A DNA stretch of 64,000 bases from Hyphomonas johnsonii MHS-2 (lineage in GTDB: Bacteria > Pseudomonadota > Alphaproteobacteria > Caulobacterales > Hyphomonadaceae): NCBI RefSeq assembly GCF_000685275.1, contig NZ_ARYK01000007.1, positions 1 through 64,000 on the forward strand, read 5' to 3'. The stretch's first letter is position 1, and the number at the start of each line of letters is the position of its first letter. Shown one piece after another: positions 8,861 to 17,281 of this stretch. Both the position numbers and the translations under genes were made by a program. The notes under the pieces were generated by a model. The model saw only the letters and a list, made by a program, of their open reading frames with translations. It had not been told where the DNA came from and made no database searches.

Positions 8861-9991
8861 GTGCGCATGGGCAACGTGCTGGCACGCTACGAGGCCCGCA
8901 TCGCAGAAGGTGTGATCTCCGAAGACAGCGCGCAGGCCGCCGCCGCGGCCCGCCTCGACGCGCTGGCCAGGGAATTGCGCCGGCTGGCGCGGCGCAGCTG
9001 GTTCCTGACCCCCGACCCGGTCCGGGGCCTGTACCTGTGGGGCGGGGTCGGGCGCGGCAAGTCGATGCTGATGGACCTGTTCTTCGAGGCCGCACCTGTC
9101 GAGCCGAAACGCCGGGTCCACTTCCACGAATTCATGGGCAGCGTCCACGACATGCTGGCCGAGTGGCGGGCGATGGATTCCGGCGCGCGCAAGCGGTCGC
9201 AATGGCGTGTCAGGGGAGCCGGGGATGACCCGATCGCGCCAGCCGCGAAACGGATCGCCTCCGGCGCGAAACTGCTCTGCTTCGACGAGTTCCAGGTCAC
9301 GCAGATTGCCGACGCAATGATCCTGGCGCGCCTGTTCGACGCCCTGTTCGCGCGTGGTGTCACAGTGGTCGCAACATCCAACCGCGCACCGGACGCCCTG
9401 TATACCGATGGCATCAACCGGCCGCTTTTCCTGCCCTTCATCGAGCACCTGAAAGCCCATTGCGACGTTTTCGAACTCGCGGCAGAGCGCGACTATCGCC
9501 TCGACCGGCTGTCGGAAGCACCGGTCTGGTACACGCCGCTGGGCGACGCATCGGCCAAGGCACTGGACAAGGCCTGGCAGCGCCTGACACTGGGCGCCAC
9601 GCCACAGCACTGCACCCTGACGATCAAGGGCCGCAAGCTGGAGGTCAACCGGGAGGCAGCCGGCGTGGCGCGCTTCACGTTCGACGAACTCTGTGCCCGG
9701 CCACTGGGCGCGCGCGACTATCATGCCGTCGCATCGCATTTCCATACAGTGATCCTGGAAGGCATCCCTGCACTGTCGCCCGACAAGCGCAACGAAGCGG
9801 CCCGGTTCGTCACCCTGATCGACGAGCTGTACGAGGCCCGTGTGAAGCTGGTGGCCAGCGCCGCAGCCGAACCGGACGCCCTCTATCCCGGCGGCGACGG
9901 CAGTTTCGAATTCCAGCGCACGGCCAGCCGCCTGCATGAGATGCGCTCGGCCGAATATTTCGCTGAAGAGCACCGCGTGGTGACGGACTGA
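8861..9991 (+). CDS. zapE: Cell division ATPase ZapE (AFG1-like)
   Basis: A 376-residue AFG1/ZapE P-loop ATPase that interacts with the FtsZ ring in known bacteria. The Walker A motif is WGGVGRGKSML (about residues 60-70), Walker B is LLCFDEFQVTQIADA, and RVHFHEFM follows Walker A as in the family. The family-typical C-terminal LYPGGDGSFEFQRTASRL is also present. The first possible start is GTG at 8861, immediately after the rhomboid stop; an ATG two codons later (8867) fits the family N-terminus equally well. Confidence 0.93.
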   Translation: MRMGNVLARYEARIAEGVISEDSAQAAAAARLDALARELRRLARRSWFLTPDPVRGLYLWGGVGRGKSMLMDLFFEAAPVEPKRRVHFHEFMGSVHDMLAEWRAMDSGARKRSQWRVRGAGDDPIAPAAKRIASGAKLLCFDEFQVTQIADAMILARLFDALFARGVTVVATSNRAPDALYTDGINRPLFLPFIEHLKAHCDVFELAAERDYRLDRLSEAPVWYTPLGDASAKALDKAWQRLTLGATPQHCTLTIKGRKLEVNREAAGVARFTFDELCARPLGARDYHAVASHFHTVILEGIPALSPDKRNEAARFVTLIDELYEARVKLVASAAAEPDALYPGGDGSFEFQRTASRLHEMRSAEYFAEEHRVVTD

Positions 9992-10329
9992 CAGGCGGCA
10001 TCCGCTTCCCTTTTGGAGCGAAACCCGCTATTATCGCCATTGCAGCGAACCTGGCCCTGAACGCGGGCATGGTCTGATTGTGGCAAGCCCGCATGCCTGC
10101 CCATACCGCTTCAGGCGGGGTGACGAATTTGTAAGGGAGCGCTCACGCAATCGTGGCTTCCCCCTTCCCTACTGCTGCCCTAATTGTTATTTATGCTGCA
10201 GCGCGATGACATACATGCGCATTTCCGGACAATACGCTGCTGCCATGCGGGGCTATAGGTTGTCTCGGAACGTCTGAACCGGAAACCATCGCCGCACCTG
10301 CGGGTTGGTTCCAACAGGAGGAGAATATC
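9992..10329. other. Long 5' region of rpoH
   Basis: A 338-bp gap between zapE and rpoH with no credible gene. It presumably holds the rpoH promoter or promoters, but no -35/-10 pair is convincing by eye. The last 50 bases fold into a hairpin just before the ribosome binding site (listed separately). Confidence 0.6.
10281..10312 (+). promoter_or_regulatory. Hairpin directly upstream of the rpoH ribosome binding site
   Basis: The outer arms GGAAACCA (10281-10288) and TGGTTCC (10306-10312) pair with one bulged A. An inner stem CCGC/GCGG (10292-10295 with 10300-10303) closes an ACCT loop. The structure ends three bases before the AGGAGGAG ribosome binding site (10316-10323). A role in temperature- or ribosome-dependent translation of rpoH is inference from position. 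Confidence 0.4.
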
Positions 10330-11244
10330 ATGGCAAATCCCGTTTCTGCCCGCAGTACGGCCGCCCTCAGCCCTGAGCAGGGCCTCAGCCGTTACCTCAG
10401 CGAAATTCGCAAATTCCCGATGCTCGAGAAGAACGAAGAGTTCATGCTTGCCCGCAAGTGGCTCGAGAATGATGACACCGAGGCGGCCGAAAAGATGGTC
10501 ACCTCGCACCTGCGCCTCGTGGCGAAGATCGCCATGGGCTATCGCGGCTATGGCCTGCCGATGGCCGAAGTGATCTCCGAGGGCAATGTCGGCCTGATGC
10601 AGGCCGTCAAGAAATTCGACCCCGAAAAGGGCTTCCGCCTCGCGACCTATGCGATGTGGTGGATCCGCGCCGCGATCCAGGAATACATCCTGCGCTCGTG
10701 GAGCCTGGTGAAGCTCGGCACGACGGCCGCGCAGAAGAAGCTGTTCTTCAACCTGCGCCGCCTGAAAGGCGAGATGAAAGCGCTGGACGAAGGCGACCTG
10801 AAGCCTGAACAGGCCAAGCTGATTGCCGACAAGCTGAACGTCACCGAAGCCGAAGTGTATTCGATGAACGGCCGGATGTCGGGCTCTGACGCCTCGCTGA
10901 ACGTGCCGATGGGCACCGATGGCGACATGGAGTGGCAGGACTGGCTGGCCGATGACGACCAGGGCCAGGCTGCCGACTTTGCCGACAAGCAGGAATACGA
11001 CGCCCGCATGGACCTTCTGGCGAACGCGATGGAAGACCTGAACGAGCGCGAGCGTCATATCCTGACCGAAAGGCGCCTGTCGGAAGAGCCGAAAACGCTG
11101 GAAGAATTGTCCGAGACCTACAATGTCAGCCGCGAACGTATCCGGCAGATCGAGGTCAGGGCGTTCGAAAAGCTGCAAAAGGCGATGAAGCGCATGGCCA
11201 AGGAACAGGGCCTGCCTGTTTCAGCGGGCGCTGCGGCGAACTGA
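10330..11244 (+). CDS. rpoH: RNA polymerase sigma-32 factor RpoH
   Basis: A 304-residue heat-shock sigma factor. Region 2 is clear (VTSHLRLVAKIAMGYRGYG, then FDPEKGFRLATYAMWWIRAA). The RpoH box QKKLFFNLRRLK distinguishes it from RpoD and RpoS, and region 4 carries the HTH YNVSRERIRQIEVRAFEKLQ. It directs core polymerase to heat-shock promoters. The ATG has a strong AGGAGGAG site. A hairpin precedes the start and a strong terminator lies just after the stop, so it is a single-gene unit. Alphaproteobacteria often carry two rpoH copies; only one is seen here. Confidence 0.97.
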   Translation: MANPVSARSTAALSPEQGLSRYLSEIRKFPMLEKNEEFMLARKWLENDDTEAAEKMVTSHLRLVAKIAMGYRGYGLPMAEVISEGNVGLMQAVKKFDPEKGFRLATYAMWWIRAAIQEYILRSWSLVKLGTTAAQKKLFFNLRRLKGEMKALDEGDLKPEQAKLIADKLNVTEAEVYSMNGRMSGSDASLNVPMGTDGDMEWQDWLADDDQGQAADFADKQEYDARMDLLANAMEDLNERERHILTERRLSEEPKTLEELSETYNVSRERIRQIEVRAFEKLQKAMKRMAKEQGLPVSAGAAAN

Positions 11245-11251
11245 ACCGGCC

Positions 11252-12475
11252 TCAGGCCTGGTCTTTTTCATCCCCGGCAGGCGGTCTCGCCTGTCGGGGA
11301 TTTTCCTTGAAGTCGATATCGGTCGGATCCACGCCGAGCAGGATGCTGAGCAGGAGTGCGATCACCGCCACGGCAAACACGATGATCGCCACGACACTGC
11401 CGCCGACCCCGAGGGTGCGCGACAGGTACATCGTGATGTCGTCGTAGCGGAACACACCAATCGCGGCCGCCACGAAGCCACCGATCTTGGCGGCATATTC
11501 GATCTGGCTGGGATAGGCGCGCAGGTGGAAGAATATCAGCAGCAGTGTCCAGACACCGAAACCGAGCGCAATCAGCGGCGCCACGACGGTGTAGGCGCTC
11601 GACGACCCGCCCCCCGTCAGCAGTGACATGGTCTGCAGATAGGATGCGTTCAGCAAGGGCCAGATCAGCATCACGGCGCCGCCCACGGCCAGGCCGAAGG
11701 ACATGTGCGAAAAGTCGCCGCCATAGATCCGTTCAAGCCCCTTGCGGAACCGCACCAGAAGAATGCCGATTCCCATCAGCAGCAGCAGGAAGAAGCATTT
11801 CACGGGCAGGATATAGCGGTGGACGGTGGCCAGCCGTGACGGCGACTCCGTCGCCAGCGTGTTGAGATGGGCGCGGAACGCCGTCTTGGCCTGGCAACAG
11901 GCGCGAACCGTCAGGCTTTCACCCGCCGGGAAGCACAGCGCCTGCGTATCGGACGCTGTCGCATATTCCAGCCATTCCTGATCGCATTGCGACTGGTAGG
12001 CCGGCAGGCCGCCTTCGCCGGACGAGAGGATTTTCATGCGCGCCAACACATCCAGGACGGGCGCGCGCGCGGCCGCGCCGTCTGTTGCGGACGCGCCCTG
12101 ATCCGCCTTCAGCGCCGGCAGGGAGATTTCAAAGACGGACCGGGCATTCGAGCTGCTGAACAGGCTGGCAAGGCCCCAGGCCGCCGCCCCACAGACAAGC
12201 AGGCTGGCGACCAGGATCAGGCGCCCGTACCGAAGCTTGCCTCGCCCGAACGCATCAACCAGAAGCACGGCGGGTTTCCAGAAGGCGACGAGCGCCAGAA
12301 GCCCCGCAATCGGGAAGAAGATGAAATTCTGGGAATCGAGGAATGCGACCCGCAGGCCGATGCCGCCGGCGCCGAATTCCGCAACCAGTGCACCTGTTTC
12401 AACCAGGAATGCCGCGTAGAGAAGGAAAAACAGGATCGACACGGCGATCCGCGACACCAGATGTGTATTTGACAT
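11252..12475 (-). CDS. Polytopic membrane protein with periplasmic Cys-containing loop
   Basis: A 407-residue protein with about eight membrane helices: an N-terminal pair or triplet (residues ~10-105) and a C-terminal group (~215-385). Between them lies a ~120-residue polar loop containing five cysteines (SQCDQ, QALCFPAG, RACCQAK). I recognise no family. The ATG at 12475 has GAGGGGAC upstream; the longer frame to 12535 overlaps the divergent TrmH-gene upstream region. The charged C-terminus overlaps the rpoH terminator. Confidence 0.75.
   Translation of the reverse strand: MSNTHLVSRIAVSILFFLLYAAFLVETGALVAEFGAGGIGLRVAFLDSQNFIFFPIAGLLALVAFWKPAVLLVDAFGRGKLRYGRLILVASLLVCGAAAWGLASLFSSSNARSVFEISLPALKADQGASATDGAAARAPVLDVLARMKILSSGEGGLPAYQSQCDQEWLEYATASDTQALCFPAGESLTVRACCQAKTAFRAHLNTLATESPSRLATVHRYILPVKCFFLLLLMGIGILLVRFRKGLERIYGGDFSHMSFGLAVGGAVMLIWPLLNASYLQTMSLLTGGGSSSAYTVVAPLIALGFGVWTLLLIFFHLRAYPSQIEYAAKIGGFVAAAIGVFRYDDITMYLSRTLGVGGSVVAIIVFAVAVIALLLSILLGVDPTDIDFKENPRQARPPAGDEKDQA
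11272..11306 (+). terminator. Rho-independent terminator of rpoH
   Basis: A 12-bp stem (11272-11283 with 11288-11299, one G-T pair) with loop GTCT, followed by ATTTTCC on the plus strand. It lies 28 bp past the rpoH stop and inside the last codons of the convergent membrane-protein gene, where the same bases encode the Arg/Pro-rich C-terminus. Confidence 0.8.
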
Positions 12476-12546
12476 GAACTCGTCCCCTCGATCATGGCTG
12501 TCAGACACTCCTACCCTTTGAGCCATACCTGACAAGGTCAGTCCCG

Positions 12547-13413
12547 ATGCCCATTCTTCCGATTGCCGATCCTGCCGACCCGCGCCTCGCGCCGTACACC
12601 TCGATCCGCGAGAAGGACCTGACGTCCGGCCATGGCGGGCGGTTCATTGTCGAAGGCAAGGTGACGCTGGAGACCCTGCTGCGGCGGTCCCGGTTCAAGG
12701 TGGAGAGCCTGTTCCTGTGCGAAACCCGACTGGAACCGTTGGCGGACATCCTGGCACATGTGCCGGAGGACGTGCCCGTCTATGTTGCACCGCAGGACGT
12801 GATGGACGATGTGGCGGGATTCCCGATGCACCGGGGCGTTCTGGCCTGCGGGGTGAAGGGAGAGGCGAAGCAGGACGCAGCGCTCATCCTGAGCGAAGTC
12901 GAAGGACGGGCGCGGGCGGCGCGGGGCGCGTCCTTCGACTTCGCTCAGGATGAGCCCCTCCCCTCCACAATCCTCATGCTGTCGGACCTGTCCAATCACG
13001 ACAATGTCGGCGCGTGTTTCCGCAATGCGGCAGCGTTCGGCGCCGATGCGGTGCTGCTGGACGGGCGATGCTGTGACCCGCTGTATCGCAAGGCGATCCG
13101 GGTGTCGTCCGGGGCGAGCCTGTGGCTGCCCTTCGCGCACGGTGGCAGCGGGGCGGAGATGGTGAAGGCAGCGCAGGCGGCAGGCTATACCGTGTGGGCC
13201 ATGACGCCGCGGGCCGATGCCGCGCCGCTGGGGTCGCTGCCCGTGCCGGACCGGCTGGCCATCCTGCTGGGCGCGGAGGGACAGGGCCTGCCGGCTGAGC
13301 TGATCGCGGCGGCGGTGCCGGTGCGTATCCCCATGGCGGCGGGCTTTGACAGCATTAACGTGGCGACGGCCGGCGCGATCGCGCTGGGCCACGCCTTCGC
13401 GGCCAGGGCCTGA
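12547..13413 (+). CDS. TrmH/SpoU-family RNA 2'-O-methyltransferase with palindromic insert
   Basis: A 288-residue SPOUT methyltransferase that uses S-adenosylmethionine to methylate a ribose 2'-OH of tRNA or rRNA. An N-terminal substrate-binding domain (about 1-108) is followed by the SPOUT domain: motif 1 ILMLSDLSNHDNVGACFRNA, motif 2 LAILLGAEGQGLP, and motif 3 VRIPMAAGFDSINVATAGAI. The three motifs are intact. Between the domains, about residues 112-137 are encoded by a perfect 27-bp inverted repeat (listed separately) and contain the segments LSEVEGR and SFDFAQDE. These are not part of the family. The insert is in frame and sits in the linker, so the enzyme is probably functional. Confidence 0.9.
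   Translation: MPILPIADPADPRLAPYTSIREKDLTSGHGGRFIVEGKVTLETLLRRSRFKVESLFLCETRLEPLADILAHVPEDVPVYVAPQDVMDDVAGFPMHRGVLACGVKGEAKQDAALILSEVEGRARAARGASFDFAQDEPLPSTILMLSDLSNHDNVGACFRNAAAFGADAVLLDGRCCDPLYRKAIRVSSGASLWLPFAHGGSGAEMVKAAQAAGYTVWAMTPRADAAPLGSLPVPDRLAILLGAEGQGLPAELIAAAVPVRIPMAAGFDSINVATAGAIALGHAFAARA
12882..12955. repeat. Palindromic element inserted in a coding sequence
   Basis: Two perfect 27-bp arms (12882-12908 beginning GCTCATCCTGAGCGAAGTCG, and 12929-12955 ending CTCAGGATGAGC) flank a 20-bp GC-rich centre. Both strands are open and encode nearly the same peptide motifs, LSEVEGR and SFDFAQDE. I know such peptide motifs from dispersed palindromic elements in other alphaproteobacteria. 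I recognise no second copy in this window. Confidence 0.9.
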
Positions 13414-13414
13414 C

Positions 13415-13446
13415 AAGAAAACGCCCCCTCCAGACTGGAGAGGGCG
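13415..13446 (-). terminator. Terminator of the cys operon
   Basis: The stem CGCCC-C-CTCCA (13422-13432) pairs with TGGAG-A-GGGCG (13436-13446) around a GAC loop with one internal mismatch. On the minus strand it is followed by TTTTCTT. It lies 46 bp beyond the cysH stop codon. No T-run follows on the plus strand. Confidence 0.85.
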
Positions 13447-13491
13447 CTACGGGAATGCGTGGTGTGACGCCCCACCCGAAGTAGTTCTGGT

Positions 13492-14235
13492 TCAGAATAC
13501 CCTAGGACGTTCGCTCTTGTCGACATGCAGACCGCACTCGGTCTTGTTCTGGCCGGCCCAGCGCCCGGCCCGCACATCTTCGCCCTCGGCGACCGGCTTG
13601 GTGCACGGCCAGCAACCGATCGACGGATAGCCCTGCGCAACCAGCGGATGGCGCGGCAGGCCCCGTTGCTGGATCATCAGTTCGACATCTTCCGGTGTCC
13701 AGTTGGCCAGCGGATTGATCTTGTAGCGGCCATTGGCGAATTCGAAGACCGGCAGCGACATGCGCGCGCCGCCATGGAAGCGCTTGCGCCCGGTGATCCA
13801 GGCCGAGAAGCCTTCAAGCGCAGGCTCCAGCGGGCGCACCTTGCGCAGGGCGCAGCAGGCATCCGTGTCGGTCTTCCAGAGATCGTTCTTCGGATCCAGC
13901 ACCTTGCGTTCTGTCTCGTTCGGCGGGATCGACCGCACACCGGTCAGGCCAAGGCGCTCGATCACCTCGTCGCGGTGGTCCAGCGTCTGCGGGAAGTGCA
14001 TGCCGGTATCGAGGAAGACGACTGGCAGCGACGGGTCGACGTCGGCGATCAGGGCCAGCATGGCGACGCTTTCGGCACCGAAGCTCGACACATAGGTCAT
14101 GCGGTCCGGCCATTCGCGGATCATCGACACACGCAGGATCGTCTGAGCGGACGCGTCACGCAATTCGCTGTTCAGGCGTGCGAGGCGGAGGTCCGGCGCC
14201 TCAGCGTTCCGGGCAATGATGTCACCATAAGGCAT
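13492..14235 (-). CDS. cysH: Assimilatory adenylyl-sulfate/PAPS reductase CysH
   Basis: A 247-residue reductase that converts activated sulfate to sulfite with thioredoxin as donor. The PP-loop-type nucleotide site is YVSSFGAESV. Cysteines C127-C128 (ACCALRK) and C208-x-x-C211 (GCWPC) are the 4Fe-4S ligands found in APS-reducing members and absent from the classic PAPS reductases; C234 in KTECGLH is the catalytic cysteine. APS is therefore the likelier substrate, by established family knowledge. It is the last gene of the cys operon, 6 bp after the DUF934 gene, and is followed by a terminator. Confidence 0.95.
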   Translation of the reverse strand: MPYGDIIARNAEAPDLRLARLNSELRDASAQTILRVSMIREWPDRMTYVSSFGAESVAMLALIADVDPSLPVVFLDTGMHFPQTLDHRDEVIERLGLTGVRSIPPNETERKVLDPKNDLWKTDTDACCALRKVRPLEPALEGFSAWITGRKRFHGGARMSLPVFEFANGRYKINPLANWTPEDVELMIQQRGLPRHPLVAQGYPSIGCWPCTKPVAEGEDVRAGRWAGQNKTECGLHVDKSERPRVF

Positions 14236-14241
14236 CAGGTA

Positions 14242-14730
14242 CTAACTTCCGTGTCTCTTGCGGAACACCGACACCTGACCACCGGCACCCGGTTGGTAGA
14301 CTTCGGAAAATTCCTTCAATGCATCCAGCACTGAAGGTAGGTCAGCACGGACCGTCTCGTAAGCATCGATGCCTGAACGGTTCATATAGTATATCTGATC
14401 CCGCAGGACGTGACCGACCGCGCGCAACTCGCCTGTATAGCCGTGCCGGCGGCGCAGGAGCTGGGCCTGGGAATAGCCGCGGCCATCCGTGTACTTGGGA
14501 AAATCGATCTCGATCAGCTGTACCTGCTGCAGGTATGGCACCAGTTCCTCGACATCGTCGTCAGGTACGAGGCGCACGCCGACACGCGTGTTCCGGTCGG
14601 CCAGGGTTGGCGCTTCGGCCAGGAAGCGGCTGAGGCGAACAGTGAAGTAGCCGCCATCTGCCAGCTCGGCTTCCCCTTCGACATAGTCCCAGGGATCGGC
14701 AGATTCGGCGCCGTGCTTAATCAGTGGCAT
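14242..14730 (-). CDS. DUF934 protein of sulfite-reductase operon
   Basis: A 162-residue DUF934 protein. Members are found next to cysI in proteobacteria and are thought to assist sulfite reduction; a biochemical role is not established to my knowledge. The start at 14730 has AAGGAGG seven bases upstream, and lies within the 3' end of cysI (14-bp overlap), which decides the start and implies translational coupling. The conserved parts include RNTRVGVRLVPDDDVEEL, IEIDFPKYTDGRGYSQAQLL and LRAVGHVLRDQIYYMNRSG. Confidence 0.9.
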   Translation of the reverse strand: MPLIKHGAESADPWDYVEGEAELADGGYFTVRLSRFLAEAPTLADRNTRVGVRLVPDDDVEELVPYLQQVQLIEIDFPKYTDGRGYSQAQLLRRRHGYTGELRAVGHVLRDQIYYMNRSGIDAYETVRADLPSVLDALKEFSEVYQPGAGGQVSVFRKRHGS

Positions 14731-16375
14731 AGAGCGCCTCCTTGAATGGGTCGTGGCCAAGCCGCGTGAGCGTGTCGATGAACAGCTCGTCCTTGCTGGT
14801 ACGCAGGCTGCGATAGGTGTCGATGACGCGCTTGAGGGCGCCGGGAACTTCCTCGGACCGCAGGCCAGGGCCGGTAATGGTACCGATCACGGCTTTCTCG
14901 TCGGCCCGTCCGCCGAAGCTGATCTGGTAGAATTCCTCGCCTTTCTTGTCGACGCCGAGGATGCCGATATGGCCGACATGGTGGTGGCCGCAGGCATTGA
15001 TGCAGCCGGAAATGTTCACGTGCAGGCGACCGATGTCTTCCTGGTAGTCCGGATCGGCGAACACCTGCTGTACCGCCTGGCCGACGGGAATCGAGCGGGC
15101 ATTGGCCAGCGTGCAGAAATCGAGCCCCGGGCAGACGACCATGTCGGTGATCAGGCCCTCGTTGGGGGTCGCGAGGCCGGCGGCGACCAGCTCGGCATAG
15201 ATCGTCGGCAGGTCGTCCAGCGCGACATGCGGCAGGACCAGGTTCTGGGTATGGGTCACGCGCACGTCATCGAAGCCATAGGTTTCGGACAGGTCTGCCG
15301 CCTTTTCCATCTGGTCGGCATTCATGTCACCGGTCGTGCCGCCGACCGGCTTCAGGCTGATCGTGACCGACGTGTAGCCGGGCATGATATGCGGGTGGAG
15401 GTTGTTCTTCGCCCAGCGGGCAAAGCCGGCGTCGGCAGCCTTTGCAGCTTCAAACACGGCGGATGTTTCCGGCTTCTCGGCAAAATCCGGCAGCTTGAAA
15501 TAGGCATGGATGCGGTCGATTTCCGCCCGCGGAAGATCGATCTTCTCGTTCGGACGCTGCGCGGCATATTCAGCTTCGACCTGACGGGTGAATTCCTCCG
15601 GCCCGAGTTCGGTGACGAGGATCTTGATGCGTGCCTTGAACTTGTTATCGCGGCGTCCGTGCAGGTTGTACACCCGCATGATCGCCTCGAGATAGTCGAG
15701 CAGGCAGTCCTCGGGCACGAATTCATTGACCAGCGAGGCAATCACGGGCGTCCGCCCCAGACCGCCGCCGACATGGACCTCGAAGCCCAGCACGTCACCG
15801 CGCAGGCGCATGTGCAGGCCGATATCGTGGACACGGATGGCGACACGATCGGTCTCGGCCGCCGTGACCGCAATCTTGAACTTGCGTGGCAGGAATGCGA
15901 ATTCCGGGTGGAACGTGCTCCATTGGCGGATGATCTCGCACCAGGGACGCGGGTCCCTGATCCCGTCACGGGCTGCACCGGCAAAATGATCCGACGACGT
16001 GTTGCGGATACAGTTGCCGCTGGTCTGGATGGAATGCATCTCGACATCGGCGAGCAGGTCGAGCGCGGCCGGCACGTCCTTCAGTGCGACCCAGTGGAAC
16101 TGGATGTTCTGGCGCGTGGTGAAATGGCCGTAGCCCTTGCTGAAGGTACGCGCGACGCGGGCCAGCTGGCGCAGCTTGCGCGGGCTGAGCTGGCCATAGG
16201 GAATGGCGGTGCGCAGCATGTAGGAATGCAGTTGCAGGTAAACGCCGTTCTGCAGGCGTAGCGGCTTGAACTCGTCTTCCAGCAGTTCGCCGGACAGGCG
16301 GCGGTTCACCTGTCCGCGAAACTGCGCAACGCGTTCGCGGACCATCTGTTCGTCGAATTCATCGTATCTATACAT
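14717..16375 (-). CDS. cysI: Sulfite/nitrite reductase hemoprotein CysI
   Basis: A 552-residue siroheme and 4Fe-4S reductase that carries out the six-electron reduction of sulfite to sulfide in cysteine synthesis. The cofactor ligands are CPGLDFC (C-x5-C) and SGCINACGHHH (C-x3-C), and the substrate-binding basic residues lie in FSKGYGHFTTRQNIQFHWV and TSGNCIRNTSSD. Nitrite reductases share these motifs, but the cysG-cysH context points to sulfite. The start at 16375 overlaps the GST gene by 8 bp, and the longer open frame to 16495 runs through that gene. Confidence 0.95.
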   Translation of the reverse strand: MYRYDEFDEQMVRERVAQFRGQVNRRLSGELLEDEFKPLRLQNGVYLQLHSYMLRTAIPYGQLSPRKLRQLARVARTFSKGYGHFTTRQNIQFHWVALKDVPAALDLLADVEMHSIQTSGNCIRNTSSDHFAGAARDGIRDPRPWCEIIRQWSTFHPEFAFLPRKFKIAVTAAETDRVAIRVHDIGLHMRLRGDVLGFEVHVGGGLGRTPVIASLVNEFVPEDCLLDYLEAIMRVYNLHGRRDNKFKARIKILVTELGPEEFTRQVEAEYAAQRPNEKIDLPRAEIDRIHAYFKLPDFAEKPETSAVFEAAKAADAGFARWAKNNLHPHIMPGYTSVTISLKPVGGTTGDMNADQMEKAADLSETYGFDDVRVTHTQNLVLPHVALDDLPTIYAELVAAGLATPNEGLITDMVVCPGLDFCTLANARSIPVGQAVQQVFADPDYQEDIGRLHVNISGCINACGHHHVGHIGILGVDKKGEEFYQISFGGRADEKAVIGTITGPGLRSEEVPGALKRVIDTYRSLRTSKDELFIDTLTRLGHDPFKEALYATD

Positions 16376-16979
16376 GGGTGACCTCGTGGATGTGCGGCAG
16401 GCCGAGTTCGAGCTCGGAGCGGGCGACCCAGGCGCTGACGGCGGGGAACTCGTCGAGGTCGAAACCGCCTTCATGCGCCAGGCGCGTATAGGCAAGCAGC
16501 GAGACGTCGGCGAGCGTGATGGCCTCGCCGCCGGCGATCCAGTCGCTGGAAATGAGCGTCATTTCCATACGGCCGAGCGCCCGGCGGCCCTTGGCCATCA
16601 GGTCCGGGTCGATCTCGTCGTCAGGCGTGTTCAGGTACAGCTTCTGGAACCGGCGCACAGCGATCACCGGCTCGTGCGAGTATTGTTCCCAGAACAGCCA
16701 TTCCAGCACCTTGGCGCGTTCGAATGCATCGGCCGGCACCAGCTCGGAGCCTTCGGCAAGATGCAGGATGATTGCATTCGACTGGGCCAGCGTGCGGCCA
16801 TCGTTGAACTGGATGACCGGCACCTGGCCGAACGGATTCAGCGCGAGGAACTCATCCGTGCGCGTATCGCCCTTGCGGACATCGACCTCGATCCATTCGT
16901 GGGGAATGGACAGGCGCGTCGCCACCCATTTCACCTTCTGGCAATTGCCGGAAATGGAGTCACCGAAAATGCGGTTCAT
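16368..16979 (-). CDS. Glutathione S-transferase family protein
   Basis: A 203-residue GST. The N-terminal thioredoxin-like domain has FGDSISGNCQKVKWVATRL, NPFGQVPVIQ (cis-Pro) and LAQSNAIILHLAEGS (the glutathione-binding Q-S pair). The helical C-terminal domain carries WIAGGEAITLADVSLLAYTR. It is embedded in the sulfur-assimilation operon with a 4-bp overlap to the DUF2849 gene and an 8-bp overlap with cysI. Its role there is unknown; a link between thiol chemistry and sulfite reduction is inference. Confidence 0.92.
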   Translation of the reverse strand: MNRIFGDSISGNCQKVKWVATRLSIPHEWIEVDVRKGDTRTDEFLALNPFGQVPVIQFNDGRTLAQSNAIILHLAEGSELVPADAFERAKVLEWLFWEQYSHEPVIAVRRFQKLYLNTPDDEIDPDLMAKGRRALGRMEMTLISSDWIAGGEAITLADVSLLAYTRLAHEGGFDLDEFPAVSAWVARSELELGLPHIHEVTHV

Positions 16980-17281
16980 ACGGTTTCTCCGTAGGCGACC
17001 GTCGGCCCGTTCACACGGATCGTTTCGCGCAAGGTCTCGCGGCCCGCGACGGCGCCTGTTTCGGTCACTTCCATGAAATAGGGATCGGTGACGGCGGCCT
17101 CCTGCCGGATGGCATTTGCCAGGCGTGTCTCGGCGTCGTCGCCGGTGAAGACGGCGATGCGCGAGGCATCCGGCGTCCAGTTGCCATCAGCGTCCATCCA
17201 GACCGTGCGGCCGGTGGGTGTTTCCCAGGCGGTGATGGATTTCGGGGTTTCCGGTTTCAGTTTCGGACGGACGGAGCTCAT
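16976..17281 (-). CDS. DUF2849 protein of sulfite-reductase operon
   Basis: A 101-residue soluble protein of the DUF2849 type, which occurs between cysG and cysI in alphaproteobacteria. Recognisable parts are SITAWETPTGRTVWMDADGN and VTDPYFMEVTETGAVAGRET. The function is not established. It overlaps both neighbours by ATGA-type junctions (17278-17281 with cysG, 16976-16979 with the GST gene), so translation is coupled. Confidence 0.88.
   Translation of the reverse strand: MSSVRPKLKPETPKSITAWETPTGRTVWMDADGNWTPDASRIAVFTGDDAETRLANAIRQEAAVTDPYFMEVTETGAVAGRETLRETIRVNGPTVAYGETV

Noticed and set aside
13492-14235. CysH as a phosphorothioation (DndC-like) component
   Set aside because: The gene lies in a complete cys operon and has the 4Fe-4S and ECGLH cysteines of assimilatory APS reductase; no dnd/ssp partners are present.
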